The notes under the pieces are model-generated. The model ran no database searches and was not told the DNA's origin. It worked only from the letters and a program-made list of their open reading frames with translations. The translations under genes were made by a program, and so were the position numbers. Shown here in pieces: positions 52,780-63,003 of a stretch of DNA of 64,000 nucleotides. How positions within the stretch are numbered: position 1 is the stretch's first letter; the number at the start of each line of letters is the position of its first letter. The stretch covers positions 682,001 to 746,000 of the forward strand of contig NZ_CP165782.1 of NCBI RefSeq assembly GCF_000513895.2. Direction: 5' to 3'. Source of the stretch: Ensifer sp. WSM1721. Lineage in GTDB: Bacteria; Pseudomonadota; Alphaproteobacteria; Rhizobiales; Rhizobiaceae.

Positions 52780-53712
52780 TCACCACCGCCCCTTCAGCGA
52801 TTGCACCGCGTGCTCGATGAAGGCGCGCACCTTCGGCGTCTCTGCGTGCCGGTCGAGGAAGCAGGCATAGAAATCAAGGGGCTCATGGGCAACGCTGGCG
52901 ATGCCTTTGGTCGTATCGCCGCCGAAGAGCGGCACCAGCAGGCCCTGTTCGATCAGCGGATTGGCGATGAAGGCGCCGAGCCGCGTGACGCCCGCGCCCG
53001 CGATCGCCATTTGGGCCAGCGTGTCGATGTCGTTGCTGATGATCGTCGAGCGCAGTTCGGGTTCGAAGCGCAAGCCGTCACGCACGAAGCCCCAGCGGAA
53101 CAGCCGGCCGTCGACCGCGAAACGGTAGGTCAGGCAATCGTGATGCTGCAGGTCGTCCGGCGTCTCCGGACGGCCGCGCCGGTCGATATAGGCGGGAGCG
53201 GCGCAGATGATCATCGGCACCGAGCCAAGCTTGCGCGCAATGAGGCCCGGTTCGAGCTGCTGGGCGAAGCGCACGCTGATATCGATCCCTTCGCCGATAT
53301 GATCGATGCTGCGATCGGTGATCACGAGCTCGATCGACACATCCGGATAGCACGCGGCGAAGGGCGGAACGAGGGGTGAGATCACATGGCGGCCGAAGGC
53401 CACGGACGAGGAGATCTTTAGCTGCCCGCGGGGTTCCTCGTGAAGAGCCGAAACGGCCGCTGCCGCCTGTTCCAGGTCGTGAACGACGTTGCGCACGCGA
53501 TCATAGTAGAGACGCCCGCTCTCGGTGAGACCCAGTTGGCGGGTGGTCCGGCTGAGGAGCCGCGTGCCGAGCGCTCGCTCGAGTCTTGCGATGTTCTGGC
53601 TCGCCGCGGCCGGCGTGATGCCGAGCTTGCGGGCGGCCGCCGCAATGCTGCCTTCCTCCACGCTCCGCACGAAGCTCTCGATACCACGCAAAGTGTCCAT
53701 AACCAATTCCAT
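52780..53712 (-). CDS. LysR-family regulator
   Basis: 310 residues (start 53712 or 53700). HTH at about 5-62 (GSIAAAARKLGITPAAASQNI) and effector domain (FGRHVISPLVPPFAACYPDV). Typical of the group in which LysR regulators lie next to small membrane or VOC genes. Divergent from DUF2798 with about 130 bases between. Confidence 0.88.
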   Translation of the reverse strand: MELVMDTLRGIESFVRSVEEGSIAAAARKLGITPAAASQNIARLERALGTRLLSRTTRQLGLTESGRLYYDRVRNVVHDLEQAAAAVSALHEEPRGQLKISSSVAFGRHVISPLVPPFAACYPDVSIELVITDRSIDHIGEGIDISVRFAQQLEPGLIARKLGSVPMIICAAPAYIDRRGRPETPDDLQHHDCLTYRFAVDGRLFRWGFVRDGLRFEPELRSTIISNDIDTLAQMAIAGAGVTRLGAFIANPLIEQGLLVPLFGGDTTKGIASVAHEPLDFYACFLDRHAETPKVRAFIEHAVQSLKGRW

Positions 53713-53845
53713 CGAATGACGATCATCATTCGATAGTTTTGCCTAATTCTGAACAAGCCGGCAATGGGCTACCGCGGGCTCGCCGCGGCCGTATAGTAGC
53801 GGCAAATCCCACGGGGCATTCCTCCGCCCTTTCAAGGAGTTTTCG

Positions 53846-54121
53846 ATGTCCGAAGATACGATGCCGCGGCTTCGCGCCGCGCGCAGCCGCAAGCTGCCGT
53901 CCAAAGCCGTGCCCGTTGCCTTCGCCTTCTTCATGTCGGCGATCATGGCTTTCCTCATGTCCGGCGTAATCGTCGCTGCCAATAGCGGTATCGACGCGGA
54001 TTATCCGGCCCGGGTCCTCGGCGCCTACGGGCTCGCCATGCCGGTTGCCTTCGTCTGCGTGCTGATCGTCCGGCCACTTGTCCTGCGGCTCGTCGCCTTG
54101 GTCTGCGACATGCCGGCCTGA
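53846..54121 (+). CDS. DUF2798 membrane protein
   Basis: 91 residues, starting at ATG 53846 after AAGGAG. Two membrane helices (AFFMSAIMAFLMSGVIV; LAMPVAFVCVLIVRPLVL) joined by the conserved RVLGAYGLAMPVA, diagnostic for DUF2798. Unknown role. Divergent from LysR and probably its target. Confidence 0.82.
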   Translation: MSEDTMPRLRAARSRKLPSKAVPVAFAFFMSAIMAFLMSGVIVAANSGIDADYPARVLGAYGLAMPVAFVCVLIVRPLVLRLVALVCDMPA

Positions 54122-54153
54122 GGCCAGTCGCGGGCCCCTCCTGCATGCGGCGC

Positions 54154-55041
54154 CTATGCGGAGAGTTTGAGACCGATGCCCCACGGATCCGTGAGACTAT
54201 GGATGCCGTTTTCGCCACTGGCCGCTATTTCGAGCGCGTCAAGCTTCCGGATCACTGCGGCGAGCGCCGCCGCATCGTTGAAACGGATCGTATAGCCGGC
54301 GAGACCGGTCATATTGCCTTCGCGTTTCGGGGCGCCGCGCGAGTTCCAGATGTTCGCTGCAACGTGATGATGGTATTTGCCTGAGGCGAAGAAGCTCGCT
54401 CCCGGGTAACGGGCCATGAGATCGAGCCCCAAGGCATCGCGGAAGAAGGCGTCCGCCTGGGGGATGTCCGAGACCTGCAGGTGGATATGGCCGATCGTGG
54501 TGCCGTCGGCGAGGCCGTTCCAAGCGCCCTTCGGCGCCTCGTCGTAAAGGGCTTGCAGGTCAAGCGGCAGCGTGTTCATCGCCACTGTGCCGTCCTCCTG
54601 GTAAGTCCACTCGTCGCGCGGGCGATCGCGATAGATCTCGATGCCGTTGCCTTCGGGATCGGCCAGGTAGATCGCTTCGCTGACCAGGTGGTCGGATGCC
54701 CCTTGCAGGCGCACCCCATTCTCGACGGCATGTGCCAGCCAGCGGCCGAGTTCCTTGCGGCCGGGAACGAGAAACGCATGATGGAAAAGACCGGGCGCGC
54801 TACGCGGCGCCTTCGCCGCATTCCCGTCGCTCGTCAACGTCAGCAAGGGCCTTCCGGCAGCGCCGAGCGTTACACCGCTCTTGCTCTGCTCAATCGGCGA
54901 GAGGCCGACGATCCGCTGGTACCAGGCCGATACCGCCTGCAGATCCTGGACGACGAGATGAGAGCGCTCGACAAAAGCCGGCATCGCGACCGCGTGGTCG
55001 GCCGGGAGGCTGGTCGTTTTCGGTCCTGTTGTGTTTTCCAT
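54154..55041 (-). CDS. Two-domain VOC-family protein (catechol 2,3-dioxygenase-like)
   Basis: 295 residues with two VOC repeats: VVQDLQAVSAWYQRIVGLSP with HHAFLVPGRK and a YLADPEGNGIEIY metal end; and LQVSDIPQADAFFRDALGLD with KYHHHVAAN and SLTDPWGIGL. It resembles CatE-type extradiol dioxygenases, but ligand residues (His, His, Glu) are only partly evident, so a VOC of open function is the safer call. Confidence 0.8.
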   Translation of the reverse strand: MENTTGPKTTSLPADHAVAMPAFVERSHLVVQDLQAVSAWYQRIVGLSPIEQSKSGVTLGAAGRPLLTLTSDGNAAKAPRSAPGLFHHAFLVPGRKELGRWLAHAVENGVRLQGASDHLVSEAIYLADPEGNGIEIYRDRPRDEWTYQEDGTVAMNTLPLDLQALYDEAPKGAWNGLADGTTIGHIHLQVSDIPQADAFFRDALGLDLMARYPGASFFASGKYHHHVAANIWNSRGAPKREGNMTGLAGYTIRFNDAAALAAVIRKLDALEIAASGENGIHSLTDPWGIGLKLSA

Positions 55042-55424
55042 TACCTTCGCCTTTCGGGTGGGGCGACGCCCGCCCGATGTCCTTCAAACTGTAACCCAAT
55101 ATGAGCACGTGAATACGTTCACGAAAGCTATTATATTACTTGATGTTGTGTTCGACGAACGTTGACAGTCATGGCGGACGCTCTACCTCATCCTAGGGCA
55201 ATGCGAGCGCACGAGCGGCGGCCGATTTGATTTCAATCAATGCTCGGACTGCCGCCTCTGCGCAATTTCTGGTCGGCGCAGGAGGAGGGGATATGAGGCG
55301 GTTTCCGCCCGTATCCGGCGCAGGGAATTGAGTTGGCTCAAGCCAAGATCATCGTAACTCAGGGGATTGGCCTCGTATGTCGCGCCGGCGACCCGGGGGA
55401 GGGCCAGAGAAGGAACATAGCGGT
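55042..55424. other. Gene-free stretch with one palindrome
   Basis: Contains CGTGAA-TACG-TTCACG (55108-55123), a 16-bp near-palindrome 67 bases upstream of the VOC gene start, and a TTGACA at 55162-55167. Nothing else convincing was seen. Confidence 0.5.
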
Positions 55425-55847
55425 ATGTACAAGAAGATCATCGTCCCAATCGCCATGGATCAGTTGGAGCACGGCGAATCTGTCCTCCGCATCGCAGAAA
55501 AACTGATCGACGAAGGAGGAGAGATCATCCTGCTCAATGTCGTCGAGGACCTGAATGCCTATGCCCAAGGCTACATGATCGTCGATTTTCCACTGGAGAT
55601 GATCGAGGAATCGCGCAAGCACGCGGTCAAGACGCTGGAGGCGCTGAAGACCAAGCACGGCATCAAAGGGCGCATAGAAATCCGCACCGGCGGAGCGGCC
55701 GGTACGATCAATGCTCTTGCCGAGGAGGAGAATGCCGATCTGGTGATCATCGCGTCGCACCGTCCGGGTCTGATCGATTATTTCATCGGTTCAACCGCCA
55801 GCCGCGTCGTCAGCCATTGCCCCTGCGCGGTCCTCGTCGATCGGTAA
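55425..55847 (+). CDS. Universal stress protein (UspA family)
   Basis: 140 residues, starting at ATG 55425 (AGAAGGAA ahead). A single Usp domain, ATP-binding type: KIIVPIAMDQLEHGE and ADLVIIASHRPGLIDYFIGSTASRVV with the G-x2-G-x9-G(S/T)-like end. It leads a run with a DksA-type zinc finger and hemolysin III genes. Confidence 0.9.
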   Translation: MYKKIIVPIAMDQLEHGESVLRIAEKLIDEGGEIILLNVVEDLNAYAQGYMIVDFPLEMIEESRKHAVKTLEALKTKHGIKGRIEIRTGGAAGTINALAEEENADLVIIASHRPGLIDYFIGSTASRVVSHCPCAVLVDR

Positions 55848-55904
55848 TGCCAAAAACAAAAGGCGGCGCAGCCGAACTGCGCCGCGACTCGAAGGAGCCC
55901 CGCA

Positions 55905-56249
55905 ATGGACAAGTACGCGCTTGACGATTTTCGCGAACAGCTTCTGCGCCGCAAACGCGAACTCAATGGCCGGCTACGAAAGATCGAGGAAGATCTCGAC
56001 CAGCCGATGAACGCCGATGTACCGGATCGCGTCACGGAACGGGAAGGGGACGAGGTGCTGGAAGGCCTCGGCCTTGCAGGCCAGGGCGAGATCCGCGCGA
56101 TCGACGCTGCACTCGACCGGATTGCGGCTGGGACCTTCGGTATCTGCGCGCGTTGCGGCGATCCGATTGCGCCGGAAAGATTGCGCGCCGTGCCGCACGC
56201 GCCGCTCTGCCAGACCTGTGCCGCCGAGGTCGCAGGAAGGGCGAGATAG
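55905..56249 (+). CDS. DksA/TraR-family zinc-finger protein
   Basis: 114 residues, starting at 55905 after GAAGGAG. A coiled-coil N-terminus is followed by the C4 zinc finger CARCGDPIAPERL...CQTC. It is shorter than DksA (about 150), more like TraR or rhizobial short DksA. An intercistronic hairpin GCGGCGCAG/CTGCGCCGC (55863-55885) separates it from the universal stress gene. Likely binds the RNA polymerase secondary channel. Confidence 0.85.
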   Translation: MDKYALDDFREQLLRRKRELNGRLRKIEEDLDQPMNADVPDRVTEREGDEVLEGLGLAGQGEIRAIDAALDRIAAGTFGICARCGDPIAPERLRAVPHAPLCQTCAAEVAGRAR

Positions 56250-56597
56250 CGTTGGCGCTTTCGCGCCGCCCGGTGCAACCGTCACGCAAGCGATATTGCT
56301 CTGATCGTGCCTCGTGCGGGCGTTTGTGCACGGGGCGCGCGGCTTCGAATCGAAGTCCGGCAATTGTTGTAATGCGTTGCAAAAATTGATCCTTTCGCCC
56401 TGTCCTGGCGCTTTGCCAGGGGCTCGCTCTGTGGCACGATGAGTTGCAGCGGGAGGGAGACTGGGCCGTCGTCTCGGAGCTCCTCCTCCCGTTCGTACTG
56501 TTGAAAGAGGGCGCGATCGGCGGCGAACGACGAAAGGGAAGGATCGTCGTTTCGACGCAGCGCATGCGGATATCGGGACCGAAGCGGGAGGGGCCTC
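56250..56597. other. Gene-free stretch before hemolysin III
   Basis: About 350 bases with a CCTGGC-GCTTT-GCCAGG hairpin around 56402-56420 and no convincing reading frame. No promoter was recognised. Confidence 0.5.
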
Positions 56598-57260
56598 GTG
56601 GATATCGGCGGCGTAAAATGGAACTATGACCGATCGGAGTTGATCGCCGATGGGATTGTCCACGGCATCGGGCTTTCCGCCGCGCTGGTTGGCGTGACTG
56701 CTTTGATATTCTATGCGACCGTCTGGAGCACCTCGGGTCAGCTTGCCGCTGCCTCGGTCTATGGCGGCGGCCTCATCATCACGCTTTCGGTCTCCTTCCT
56801 CTACAACCTCTATCCGATCTGCCGGACCAAGTGGTTGCTGCGTCGCTTGGATCATTCCGCCATCTTCGTATTGATCGCCTCGACCTATACGCCGTTTCTG
56901 CAGCGCGGCTGGGATGACCCCTTCCTGTTCTCGATGCTGATCGGCATTTGGGCGATTGCGATTGCCGGCATCGTGATCAAGTGCCTTCTCCCGGGTCGTT
57001 TCGATCGCCTGGCGATCCTGCTCTATCTAGCGATGGGCTGGAGCGGCCTTCTCGCCGCGCGGTCGCTATTCGCGGCCCTCAGCGAAACGACGCTCATTCT
57101 CATCGTGGTCGGTGGCGTCATCTACACGATCGGCGTGATCTTTCACGTCTGGGAGCGCCTGCGCTTTCAGAATGCGATATGGCATGGCTTCGTCGTCGCC
57201 GGGTCCGCCGTGCATTATTCGGCGGTTCTCACCTGCATCAGCAGCGCGACCGTATCCTGA
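56598..57260 (+). CDS. Hemolysin III family membrane protein
   Basis: 220 residues, GTG start 56598 after GGGAGG. Seven membrane helices of the PAQR/HlyIII type, with the His/Asp/Ser metal site: DGIVHGIGLSAA, DHSAIFVLIASTYTPF and HGFVVAGSAVHYSAVL. The family includes channel-forming proteins, but many members have membrane-homeostasis roles. Confidence 0.9.
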   Translation: MDIGGVKWNYDRSELIADGIVHGIGLSAALVGVTALIFYATVWSTSGQLAAASVYGGGLIITLSVSFLYNLYPICRTKWLLRRLDHSAIFVLIASTYTPFLQRGWDDPFLFSMLIGIWAIAIAGIVIKCLLPGRFDRLAILLYLAMGWSGLLAARSLFAALSETTLILIVVGGVIYTIGVIFHVWERLRFQNAIWHGFVVAGSAVHYSAVLTCISSATVS

Positions 57261-57294
57261 GCAACTGGAGTGCCGACACGGCTCGCGTTTCGGC

Positions 57295-57792
57295 TCATTC
57301 GGGCGCAGCCTGGCAGCCTTCCGACGGCCGCAACGCTTCGGCCATGCGCGAGATGACGCCGTCGAAGCTTGTGAGCTTGCTCTTGCGGTACTGCAGTCTG
57401 AAATAGGCGGCGCTGCCGTCGCACAGCGCGATTGCCCGGGCATAGAAGATGTCATTGTCGCGCGCACCCGAGAAGCTGGCCCAAGCGGGCGTGATGCGCG
57501 AAAAGATTATTCGCCAGTCGTCCTGCTTCTCATAGCCGATCCGCTCGGCGACGTCCGTTTCAAAGTCACCGTCAGGCGGATGGGTGCCGAACACCATTAG
57601 CGTCGCACCGTTATCGTCCGAAAGAAAGCTCGCGCCATCGCCGTTGTCAGGCTCCTGACGCAGCTCGAATCCGGGCGGTATGTCGACTGTGTAGCCGAAG
57701 CGGGGATTGGCATAGGGATGCCAATCGTCGTCGGCTGCGGCGGGCAGGGCAAGCGCCGGAAGGAGAACAGCAGCAATAAAGGCACGACGCAT
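57295..57792 (-). CDS. Secreted protein of unknown function
   Basis: 165 residues, starting at 57792 after GAGGAGAC. Signal peptide RRAFIAAVLLPALALPAAAD (cleavage AAA-DD), then an acidic, aromatic-rich body (NPRFGYTVDIPPGFE; ATLMVFGTHPPDGDF), resembling small periplasmic proteins with a beta fold. No family recognised. Stop converges with hemolysin III. The frame also runs upstream through repeat DNA, which is not coding. Confidence 0.7.
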   Translation of the reverse strand: MRRAFIAAVLLPALALPAAADDDWHPYANPRFGYTVDIPPGFELRQEPDNGDGASFLSDDNGATLMVFGTHPPDGDFETDVAERIGYEKQDDWRIIFSRITPAWASFSGARDNDIFYARAIALCDGSAAYFRLQYRKSKLTSFDGVISRMAEALRPSEGCQAAPE

Positions 57793-58267
57793 GCGGGGAC
57801 GTCTCCTCGGCTTATTTCGACCCGCAGCCATTCCTCCGGGCGCGCGGCTCCCTACGGCGCCGCGCGTCTTATCAGACGAAGGCCGCTGTTGCACTTTGAG
57901 CTGCTGCACGTTTTAAATCCCTAACTCGGCTCCGATTTAAGGAAACATACAGCAGATGCGTGAAGGTCGCTGGGAGTGCGAACTGCTGGTTCATCCTATC
58001 TTCAAATCGATCCCGATTTAAGCACCATCCGATACCGATGCGTCGGCCGTCGCAGTTCCCGCCGGAACAGCGGTCAACCCTCCTCGAAGATCATCGCCGC
58101 CTTTACGGGTCATCCCCTCGATCGGCTGGCGAATTGTTGCGCTTTGCACAGTATATCCGTCGCACAACTCCGTTCACGCCCGATTTCTCTTGAGGCGGAA
58201 CCGCCGTTCTTCTATGTCCGATGAAAGCTTGACCGAATGATCAAACCAGAAGGAGCGTGCCGAGAAG
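57793..58267. other. Intergenic region before the antiporter operon
   Basis: 475 bases holding a family A repeat (57852-57953) and, 40 bases further, a second partial copy (AAATCGATCCCGATTTA around 58003). The final 100 bases should include the mrpA promoter, but no clear -35/-10 pair was identified. Confidence 0.5.
57852..57953 (-). repeat. Intergenic repeat family A, diverged inverted copy
   Basis: CTACGGCGCCGCGCGTC, GCACTTTGAGCTGCTGCA, AAATC...GATTTAAGG, CATACAG. Same order as the other family A copies read in reverse. Confidence 0.65.
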
Positions 58268-60643
58268 ATGGATACCGCGGCCCTGACATTCCTGGCCCTC
58301 GGTCTTCCCTTCGCCGCGGCCGCCTTCGCGCCGGTCTTGACGCGCCTTCTCGGCCAGCATGCCGCCTGGGTGCTGGCGCTTACGCCGCTCGCGATCTTCG
58401 CCCGTTTCGCAGCCTTCGTTCCGGAGATCGCGAACGGTGAGATCGTGACGGGCGGTTATGCTTGGGTACCGTCGTTCAACGTCAGTTTCTCCTGGTTGAT
58501 AGACGGCTTGTCGCTGACCTTTGCCCTTCTGATCTCCGGCATCGGAGCCCTCATCGTGCTCTATTCCGGCGGCTATCTGAAAGGGCATCCCCAGCAAGGG
58601 CGCTTCTTCTCGTTCATCCTGATGTTCATGGGCTCGATGCAGGGGCTCGTCGTATCGGACAGCTTCCTGATGCTCTTCGTCTTCTGGGAGCTGACGTCGA
58701 TAACCTCCTTCCTGCTGATCGGCTTCGATCACGGGCGGGAGGCCGCCCGGCGCGCAGCGCTGCAGGCACTCGTCGTGACGGGAGGAGGCGGCCTCCTCCT
58801 GCTCGCAGGCCTTCTCATCCTCTGGAACGTCAGCGGCATCACCCAGTTCTCGCTGCTGCTTTCCTTCGGCAGCGAACTGAAAGAGAGCCCGTTCTATCTC
58901 GCGGCACTTCTCCTTGTGCTCGGCGGCGCCTTCACCAAGTCGGCGCAGTTTCCCTTTCATTTCTGGCTGCCGAACGCCATGGAAGCGCCCACACCGGTTT
59001 CGGCCTACCTGCATTCGGCAACGATGGTGAAGGCAGGGGTCTATCTCCTGATGCGGCTCAATCCGGTCCTCGGCGGCACGCCGGAATGGCAGATTCTCCT
59101 GCCGCTCTTCGGCGTGACCACTCTGGTCACCGGCGCGGTGCTGGCCGTGCGCCAGACCGACCTGAAGCTGATGCTGGCCTACACGACGATGTCGTCGCTC
59201 GGTCTCCTGGTCATGCTCACCGGACTCGGCGCCCCGTACGCGCTCGAAGCCGCGGCGCTCTATCTCGTCGCGCACGCGCTCTTCAAGGGAGCGCTGTTCA
59301 TGGTGGCCGGCATCATCGACCACGAAACCGGCCTGCGCGACATCACGCGGCTTGGCGGCCTGCGCTCGGCCATGCCGTTGACCTTTGCCGTCGCGCTCAT
59401 GGCGGCACTGTCCATGGGCGGCCTGCCGCCCTCTTTCGGGTTCCTTGCGAAAGAGGAAATCTACGCAGCACTTGCCGGCTTCGACCGTCGCTCTGTGGTC
59501 TTCGCGGCCTTGACCATTCTCGGCAACGCGCTGATGTTCGCCGTGGCCTTCGCGATCGCGCTGAAGCCGTTCCTCGGGCCGAAAGTGGCGACGCCGAGGC
59601 CCGTGCATGAGGCGCCGCTTCTTCTCTGGCTCGGCCCCGCCATACTTGCACTGAAGGGCATTTCCATCGCACTGATGTCCGGGCTCGCGCACCGGCTCGT
59701 CACGTCGCCTATGGCCTCCGCCATCGCCGGCGAAACGCGGACCGTCACTATTTCTCTGGCGCCACACTTCGGGGTGCCGGTGCTGCTTTCCGGCCTGACG
59801 GTGCTTGCCGGCATAGCTTTTTATCTCAATCTCGCTCGCCTGCGCGCTGCCGCTGCGGCAATTCTTGCCGATATCGGCTGGGGGCCGGATCGCGGTTTCG
59901 ACCAGTTCATGCGCGGCCTCGTGGGCCTTGCCGCCGCCGTGACCCGTCGGCTGCAGGGTGGCCGCTTCGATGTTTACATGACGGCCACCTTCGTTCTGGT
60001 CGCCGTCGTGATCCTGGCGGTTCCGCTCCGTTACGGCGAATTTCCACGCGCCCCGTTCTTTTCCTCGGATGTTCCGCTGCACGAGCTCGCGATCATGGCG
60101 ATCGCCGTCGCCGGCCTTCTCGCCGTGGTGCTGGCGGCCGATCGGCTGACTGCGATCGTCTCGCTCGGCATCCAGGGCTTCGCGGTCGCCGTGATCTTCC
60201 TGCTCTACGGCGCGCCGGATCTAGCCTTCACCCAATTCATGATCGAGACGCTCTCCGTCGTTGTACTGGCACTGGTGATGACCCGGCTGCGACTGTCGCC
60301 CTCCGACCACCGGCCACTTGCTCAGAAGCTCCCCGACTTCGCGATCGCGCTCGCCTGCGGGCTCGGTTTCGGGCTGTTTCTCCTCAAGGTCACGGGCGTG
60401 CCGTTCGATAGGACGCTGACAGACTTCTTCAATCTCTATTCGAAGTCGATCGCGCATGGCGCCAACGTCGTCAACGTCATCATCGTCGATTTCCGCGGCA
60501 CGGACACGCTCGGCGAAATCGCAGTCGTGATGGTTGCCGGCCTCGCCATTCTCGCGCTCGTGCGGCTGAGGGCAGGGTCGCTGAAGCGCGGCGTGCCCAT
60601 GGAAGTCGCCGCCGATGAGGCGCATGCGGAGGAGCGGGTATGA
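58268..60643 (+). CDS. mrpA: Mrp/Pha antiporter subunit A
   Basis: 791 residues, NuoL-like membrane protein of the multi-subunit cation/proton antiporter. Proton-path residues: Glu in [17 protein letters not shown], Lys/His in [18 protein letters not shown] and [11 protein letters not shown]. The C-terminal third carries the MrpA-specific DUF4040/MbhE-like part. Start of the operon; the stop overlaps mrpB by ATGA. In Sinorhizobium these operons are called pha (Pha1/Pha2) and set pH and K+/Na+ tolerance. Confidence 0.93.
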   Translation: MDTAALTFLALGLPFAAAAFAPVLTRLLGQHAAWVLALTPLAIFARFAAFVPEIANGEIVTGGYAWVPSFNVSFSWLIDGLSLTFALLISGIGALIVLYSGGYLKGHPQQGRFFSFILMFMGSMQGLVVSDSFLMLFVFWELTSITSFLLIGFDHGREAARRAALQALVVTGGGGLLLLAGLLILWNVSGITQFSLLLSFGSELKESPFYLAALLLVLGGAFTKSAQFPFHFWLPNAMEAPTPVSAYLHSATMVKAGVYLLMRLNPVLGGTPEWQILLPLFGVTTLVTGAVLAVRQTDLKLMLAYTTMSSLGLLVMLTGLGAPYALEAAALYLVAHALFKGALFMVAGIIDHETGLRDITRLGGLRSAMPLTFAVALMAALSMGGLPPSFGFLAKEEIYAALAGFDRRSVVFAALTILGNALMFAVAFAIALKPFLGPKVATPRPVHEAPLLLWLGPAILALKGISIALMSGLAHRLVTSPMASAIAGETRTVTISLAPHFGVPVLLSGLTVLAGIAFYLNLARLRAAAAAILADIGWGPDRGFDQFMRGLVGLAAAVTRRLQGGRFDVYMTATFVLVAVVILAVPLRYGEFPRAPFFSSDVPLHELAIMAIAVAGLLAVVLAADRLTAIVSLGIQGFAVAVIFLLYGAPDLAFTQFMIETLSVVVLALVMTRLRLSPSDHRPLAQKLPDFAIALACGLGFGLFLLKVTGVPFDRTLTDFFNLYSKSIAHGANVVNVIIVDFRGTDTLGEIAVVMVAGLAILALVRLRAGSLKRGVPMEVAADEAHAEERV

Positions 60644-61059
60644 AGTCGATTATCTTGCGGACAGTGGCGCCGTTCCTCACGGGCTTGATGATACTCTTCT
60701 CGATCTTTGTGCTGTTACGCGGCCACAATGCGCCCGGAGGCGGCTTTATCGGCGGCCTGATCGCGGTCTCGGCGCTGGCGATCTACGGCATCGCCCATGG
60801 CGTCGAGACGGTCCGCCGGGCGATCTTCTTCCACCCGATGGCAATTGCCGGGGCGGGGCTCTTGGCAGCGACCGTCGCGGGCCTCATCTCGATCGTCGCG
60901 CGGGTGCCGTTCATGACCGGGCTCTGGATCTATCCATCCATTCTCGGCGTCGAGATCCCTCTTTCCACCGTCATGCTGTTCGATACCGGGGTCTATCTGG
61001 TCGTCATCGGCGCGATCAGCTCGGTCGCGCTCTCGCTCGAAGAACGGGGAGGGGCGTGA
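60640..61059 (+). CDS. mrpB: Mrp/Pha antiporter subunit B
   Basis: 139 residues, four helices, with the MrpB signature [20 protein letters not shown] and [13 protein letters not shown]. Start overlaps mrpA (ATGA) and stop overlaps mrpC (TGATG). Confidence 0.93.
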   Translation: MKSIILRTVAPFLTGLMILFSIFVLLRGHNAPGGGFIGGLIAVSALAIYGIAHGVETVRRAIFFHPMAIAGAGLLAATVAGLISIVARVPFMTGLWIYPSILGVEIPLSTVMLFDTGVYLVVIGAISSVALSLEERGGA

Positions 61060-61436
61060 TGGAGGCCTGGTTTTCCCTGCTCGTCAGCATCTTCTTCACC
61101 GTTGCCGTCTATCTGCTGCTGTCGAAATTCATCATCCGCGTGCTCTTGGGCGTCGCGATCCTGGGTAATGCCGTGAACCTGCTGATCTTCACCGGCGGAC
61201 GCCTCACACGCGCCGTTCCGCCGGTCATCGCCGGAGACGCAGATGTTCTAGCCGGTCCCGCCGCCAATGCGCTGCCGCAGGCGCTGATCCTGACGGCGAT
61301 CGTCATTTCCTTTTCCTTCTTCGCCTTCCTGCTCGTTCTCGCCTGGCGCGCCTATGACGAACTAGCGACCGACAACACCGATGAGATGCGCGTCGCCGAA
61401 CCGGTGAACGAGCCGGCGCCGCCGCTGGGATACTGA
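61059..61436 (+). CDS. mrpC: Mrp/Pha antiporter subunit C
   Basis: 125 residues, NuoK-like, three helices (SKFIIRVLLGVAILGNAVNL; ALILTAIVISFSFFAFLL), with ALPQALILTAIVI typical of the family. Starts inside the mrpB stop. Confidence 0.92.
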   Translation: MEAWFSLLVSIFFTVAVYLLLSKFIIRVLLGVAILGNAVNLLIFTGGRLTRAVPPVIAGDADVLAGPAANALPQALILTAIVISFSFFAFLLVLAWRAYDELATDNTDEMRVAEPVNEPAPPLGY

Positions 61437-61443
61437 CCGCGTC

Positions 61444-63003
61444 ATGGCTGCTTCGATCTCTCCTCCCGCCGACCTTTCTGCTGCGCTGGTCCTCACGCCA
61501 TCGATGGCGAGCGAATGGCTGGTGATCCTGCCGGTCGCCTGGTGTCTGGCTGTCGGCGCGCTGCTGGTGATGCTGCGTCGCTCGCTCGGCCTTCAGCCGG
61601 TCACTGCCATTGCGGGACTGGCCGGGCTGGTGATGATCGACGGGCTGCTCCTCGAACGCGTCGCCACGAACGGGCCGATGACCATGGTGATGGGTCGCTG
61701 GCTGCCGCCTTTCGGCATTGCTTTCACCGTGGACCTGACCGGGGCGCTGTTCGCCCTGGTGGCGGCATCCGTCGCGCTCGCGGCCGGTGTCTTCTCTCTT
61801 ACCGACATCAACGATAGCGGCCGGCGTTATGGTTTCTATCCGCTGCTGATGGTGTTGATGGCGGGTGTTTCCGGGGCCTTTCTGACCGGGGATATCTTCA
61901 ACCTCTATGTTTGGTTCGAGGTTCTGCTTATCTCGTCCTTCGGCCTTCTGGTGCTGGGCTCGGAGCGCGAACAGCTCGATGGTACGGTGAAATACGGGTT
62001 CCTGAATCTCGTCGCCACGACGCTTTTCCTGGTGGCGACCGGCTACCTCTATGCTGTCTTCGGCACGCTCAATATGGCCGACATCGCCCGCAAGGCCGAA
62101 AGTCTGCGCGACAGCGCTCCCCTGATGACGCTGGTGGGGCTTTATGTCCTCGCTTTCGGAATGAAGGCAGCCGCTTTTCCAGTGAATTTCTGGTTGCCTG
62201 CCTCCTATCACACGCCGCGCGTCGTCGTGTCGGCGCTCTTCGCCGGCCTGCTCACCAAGGTCGGCATCTATGCGCTGATCCGGGTGACGGTCATGCTTTT
62301 TCCGGTGGAAAGGGAGGAAATGAGCTTCGTCGTGGCGCTTGCCGGCGCTCTGACGATGATTGTCGGCGTTCTCGGTGCGCTGGCCCAGACGGATTTTCGC
62401 CGTATCCTCGGCTATCTCATTGTTTCGGGCATCGGCTCCATTCTCGCCGGCGTTGCCGTCGGCGGTCCGGGCGGCGTCGGCGGTGCGATCTTCTACGCGC
62501 TGCACTCGATGCTGGTGATGACGGGCCTCTATTTCGCCTCGGGAATTGCCATGCGTCTCGGTGCAAGCGCCTCGATCATAACGCTCGCCGGTCTTTATCG
62601 AAGGCATGTCGGCTTTGCCGCGCTCACTTTGATGTTGTGCTTCGCCGTCTCCGGCCTGCCGCCCTTTTCCGGCTTCTGGCCGAAGGTCATGCTGGTGAAG
62701 GCGGCCCTCGACATCGGCGCTTGGTGGCTGGCGGCCGCGCTCCTTCTGACCGGCTTTCTCACCACGATCGTCACCGGCCGCCTGTTCCTCTTCGCCTATT
62801 GGCGGGACGAGGCCGATCAATCGGGAGAGGCGGTGCCGGTCTCGGCGGTGAGCCTTGCGCCGCTTGCCGCCCTCACGCTGCTGGCGCTCCTGATCGGCCT
62901 TTATCCCGACCCGCTGCTCGGGGCGATTCAGAGGGCGGCGGCGGGGCTTGCCGAGCCCTCGGCCTATCTGAATTCGGTCTTCCCCGCAGGAGGCTCGCAA
63001 TGA
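61444..63003 (+). CDS. mrpD: Mrp/Pha antiporter subunit D
   Basis: 519 residues, NuoN/M-like antiporter subunit with about 14 helices. Key Glu in LYVWFEVLLISSFGLLV and Lys in KAAAFPVNFWLPASYHTP and LTKVGIYALIR. Separated from mrpC by 7 bases; stop overlaps mrpE (ATGA). Confidence 0.93.
   Translation: MAASISPPADLSAALVLTPSMASEWLVILPVAWCLAVGALLVMLRRSLGLQPVTAIAGLAGLVMIDGLLLERVATNGPMTMVMGRWLPPFGIAFTVDLTGALFALVAASVALAAGVFSLTDINDSGRRYGFYPLLMVLMAGVSGAFLTGDIFNLYVWFEVLLISSFGLLVLGSEREQLDGTVKYGFLNLVATTLFLVATGYLYAVFGTLNMADIARKAESLRDSAPLMTLVGLYVLAFGMKAAAFPVNFWLPASYHTPRVVVSALFAGLLTKVGIYALIRVTVMLFPVEREEMSFVVALAGALTMIVGVLGALAQTDFRRILGYLIVSGIGSILAGVAVGGPGGVGGAIFYALHSMLVMTGLYFASGIAMRLGASASIITLAGLYRRHVGFAALTLMLCFAVSGLPPFSGFWPKVMLVKAALDIGAWWLAAALLLTGFLTTIVTGRLFLFAYWRDEADQSGEAVPVSAVSLAPLAALTLLALLIGLYPDPLLGAIQRAAAGLAEPSAYLNSVFPAGGSQ

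Noticed and set aside
58241..60082. Minus-strand open frame of about 610 codons opposite mrpA
   Set aside because: Arg/His/Gln/Glu-rich composition of an antisense shadow of a membrane protein; no motif.
61303..63000. Minus-strand open frame of about 565 codons opposite mrpD
   Set aside because: Same antisense shadow signature as opposite mrpA; mrpD is unambiguous.
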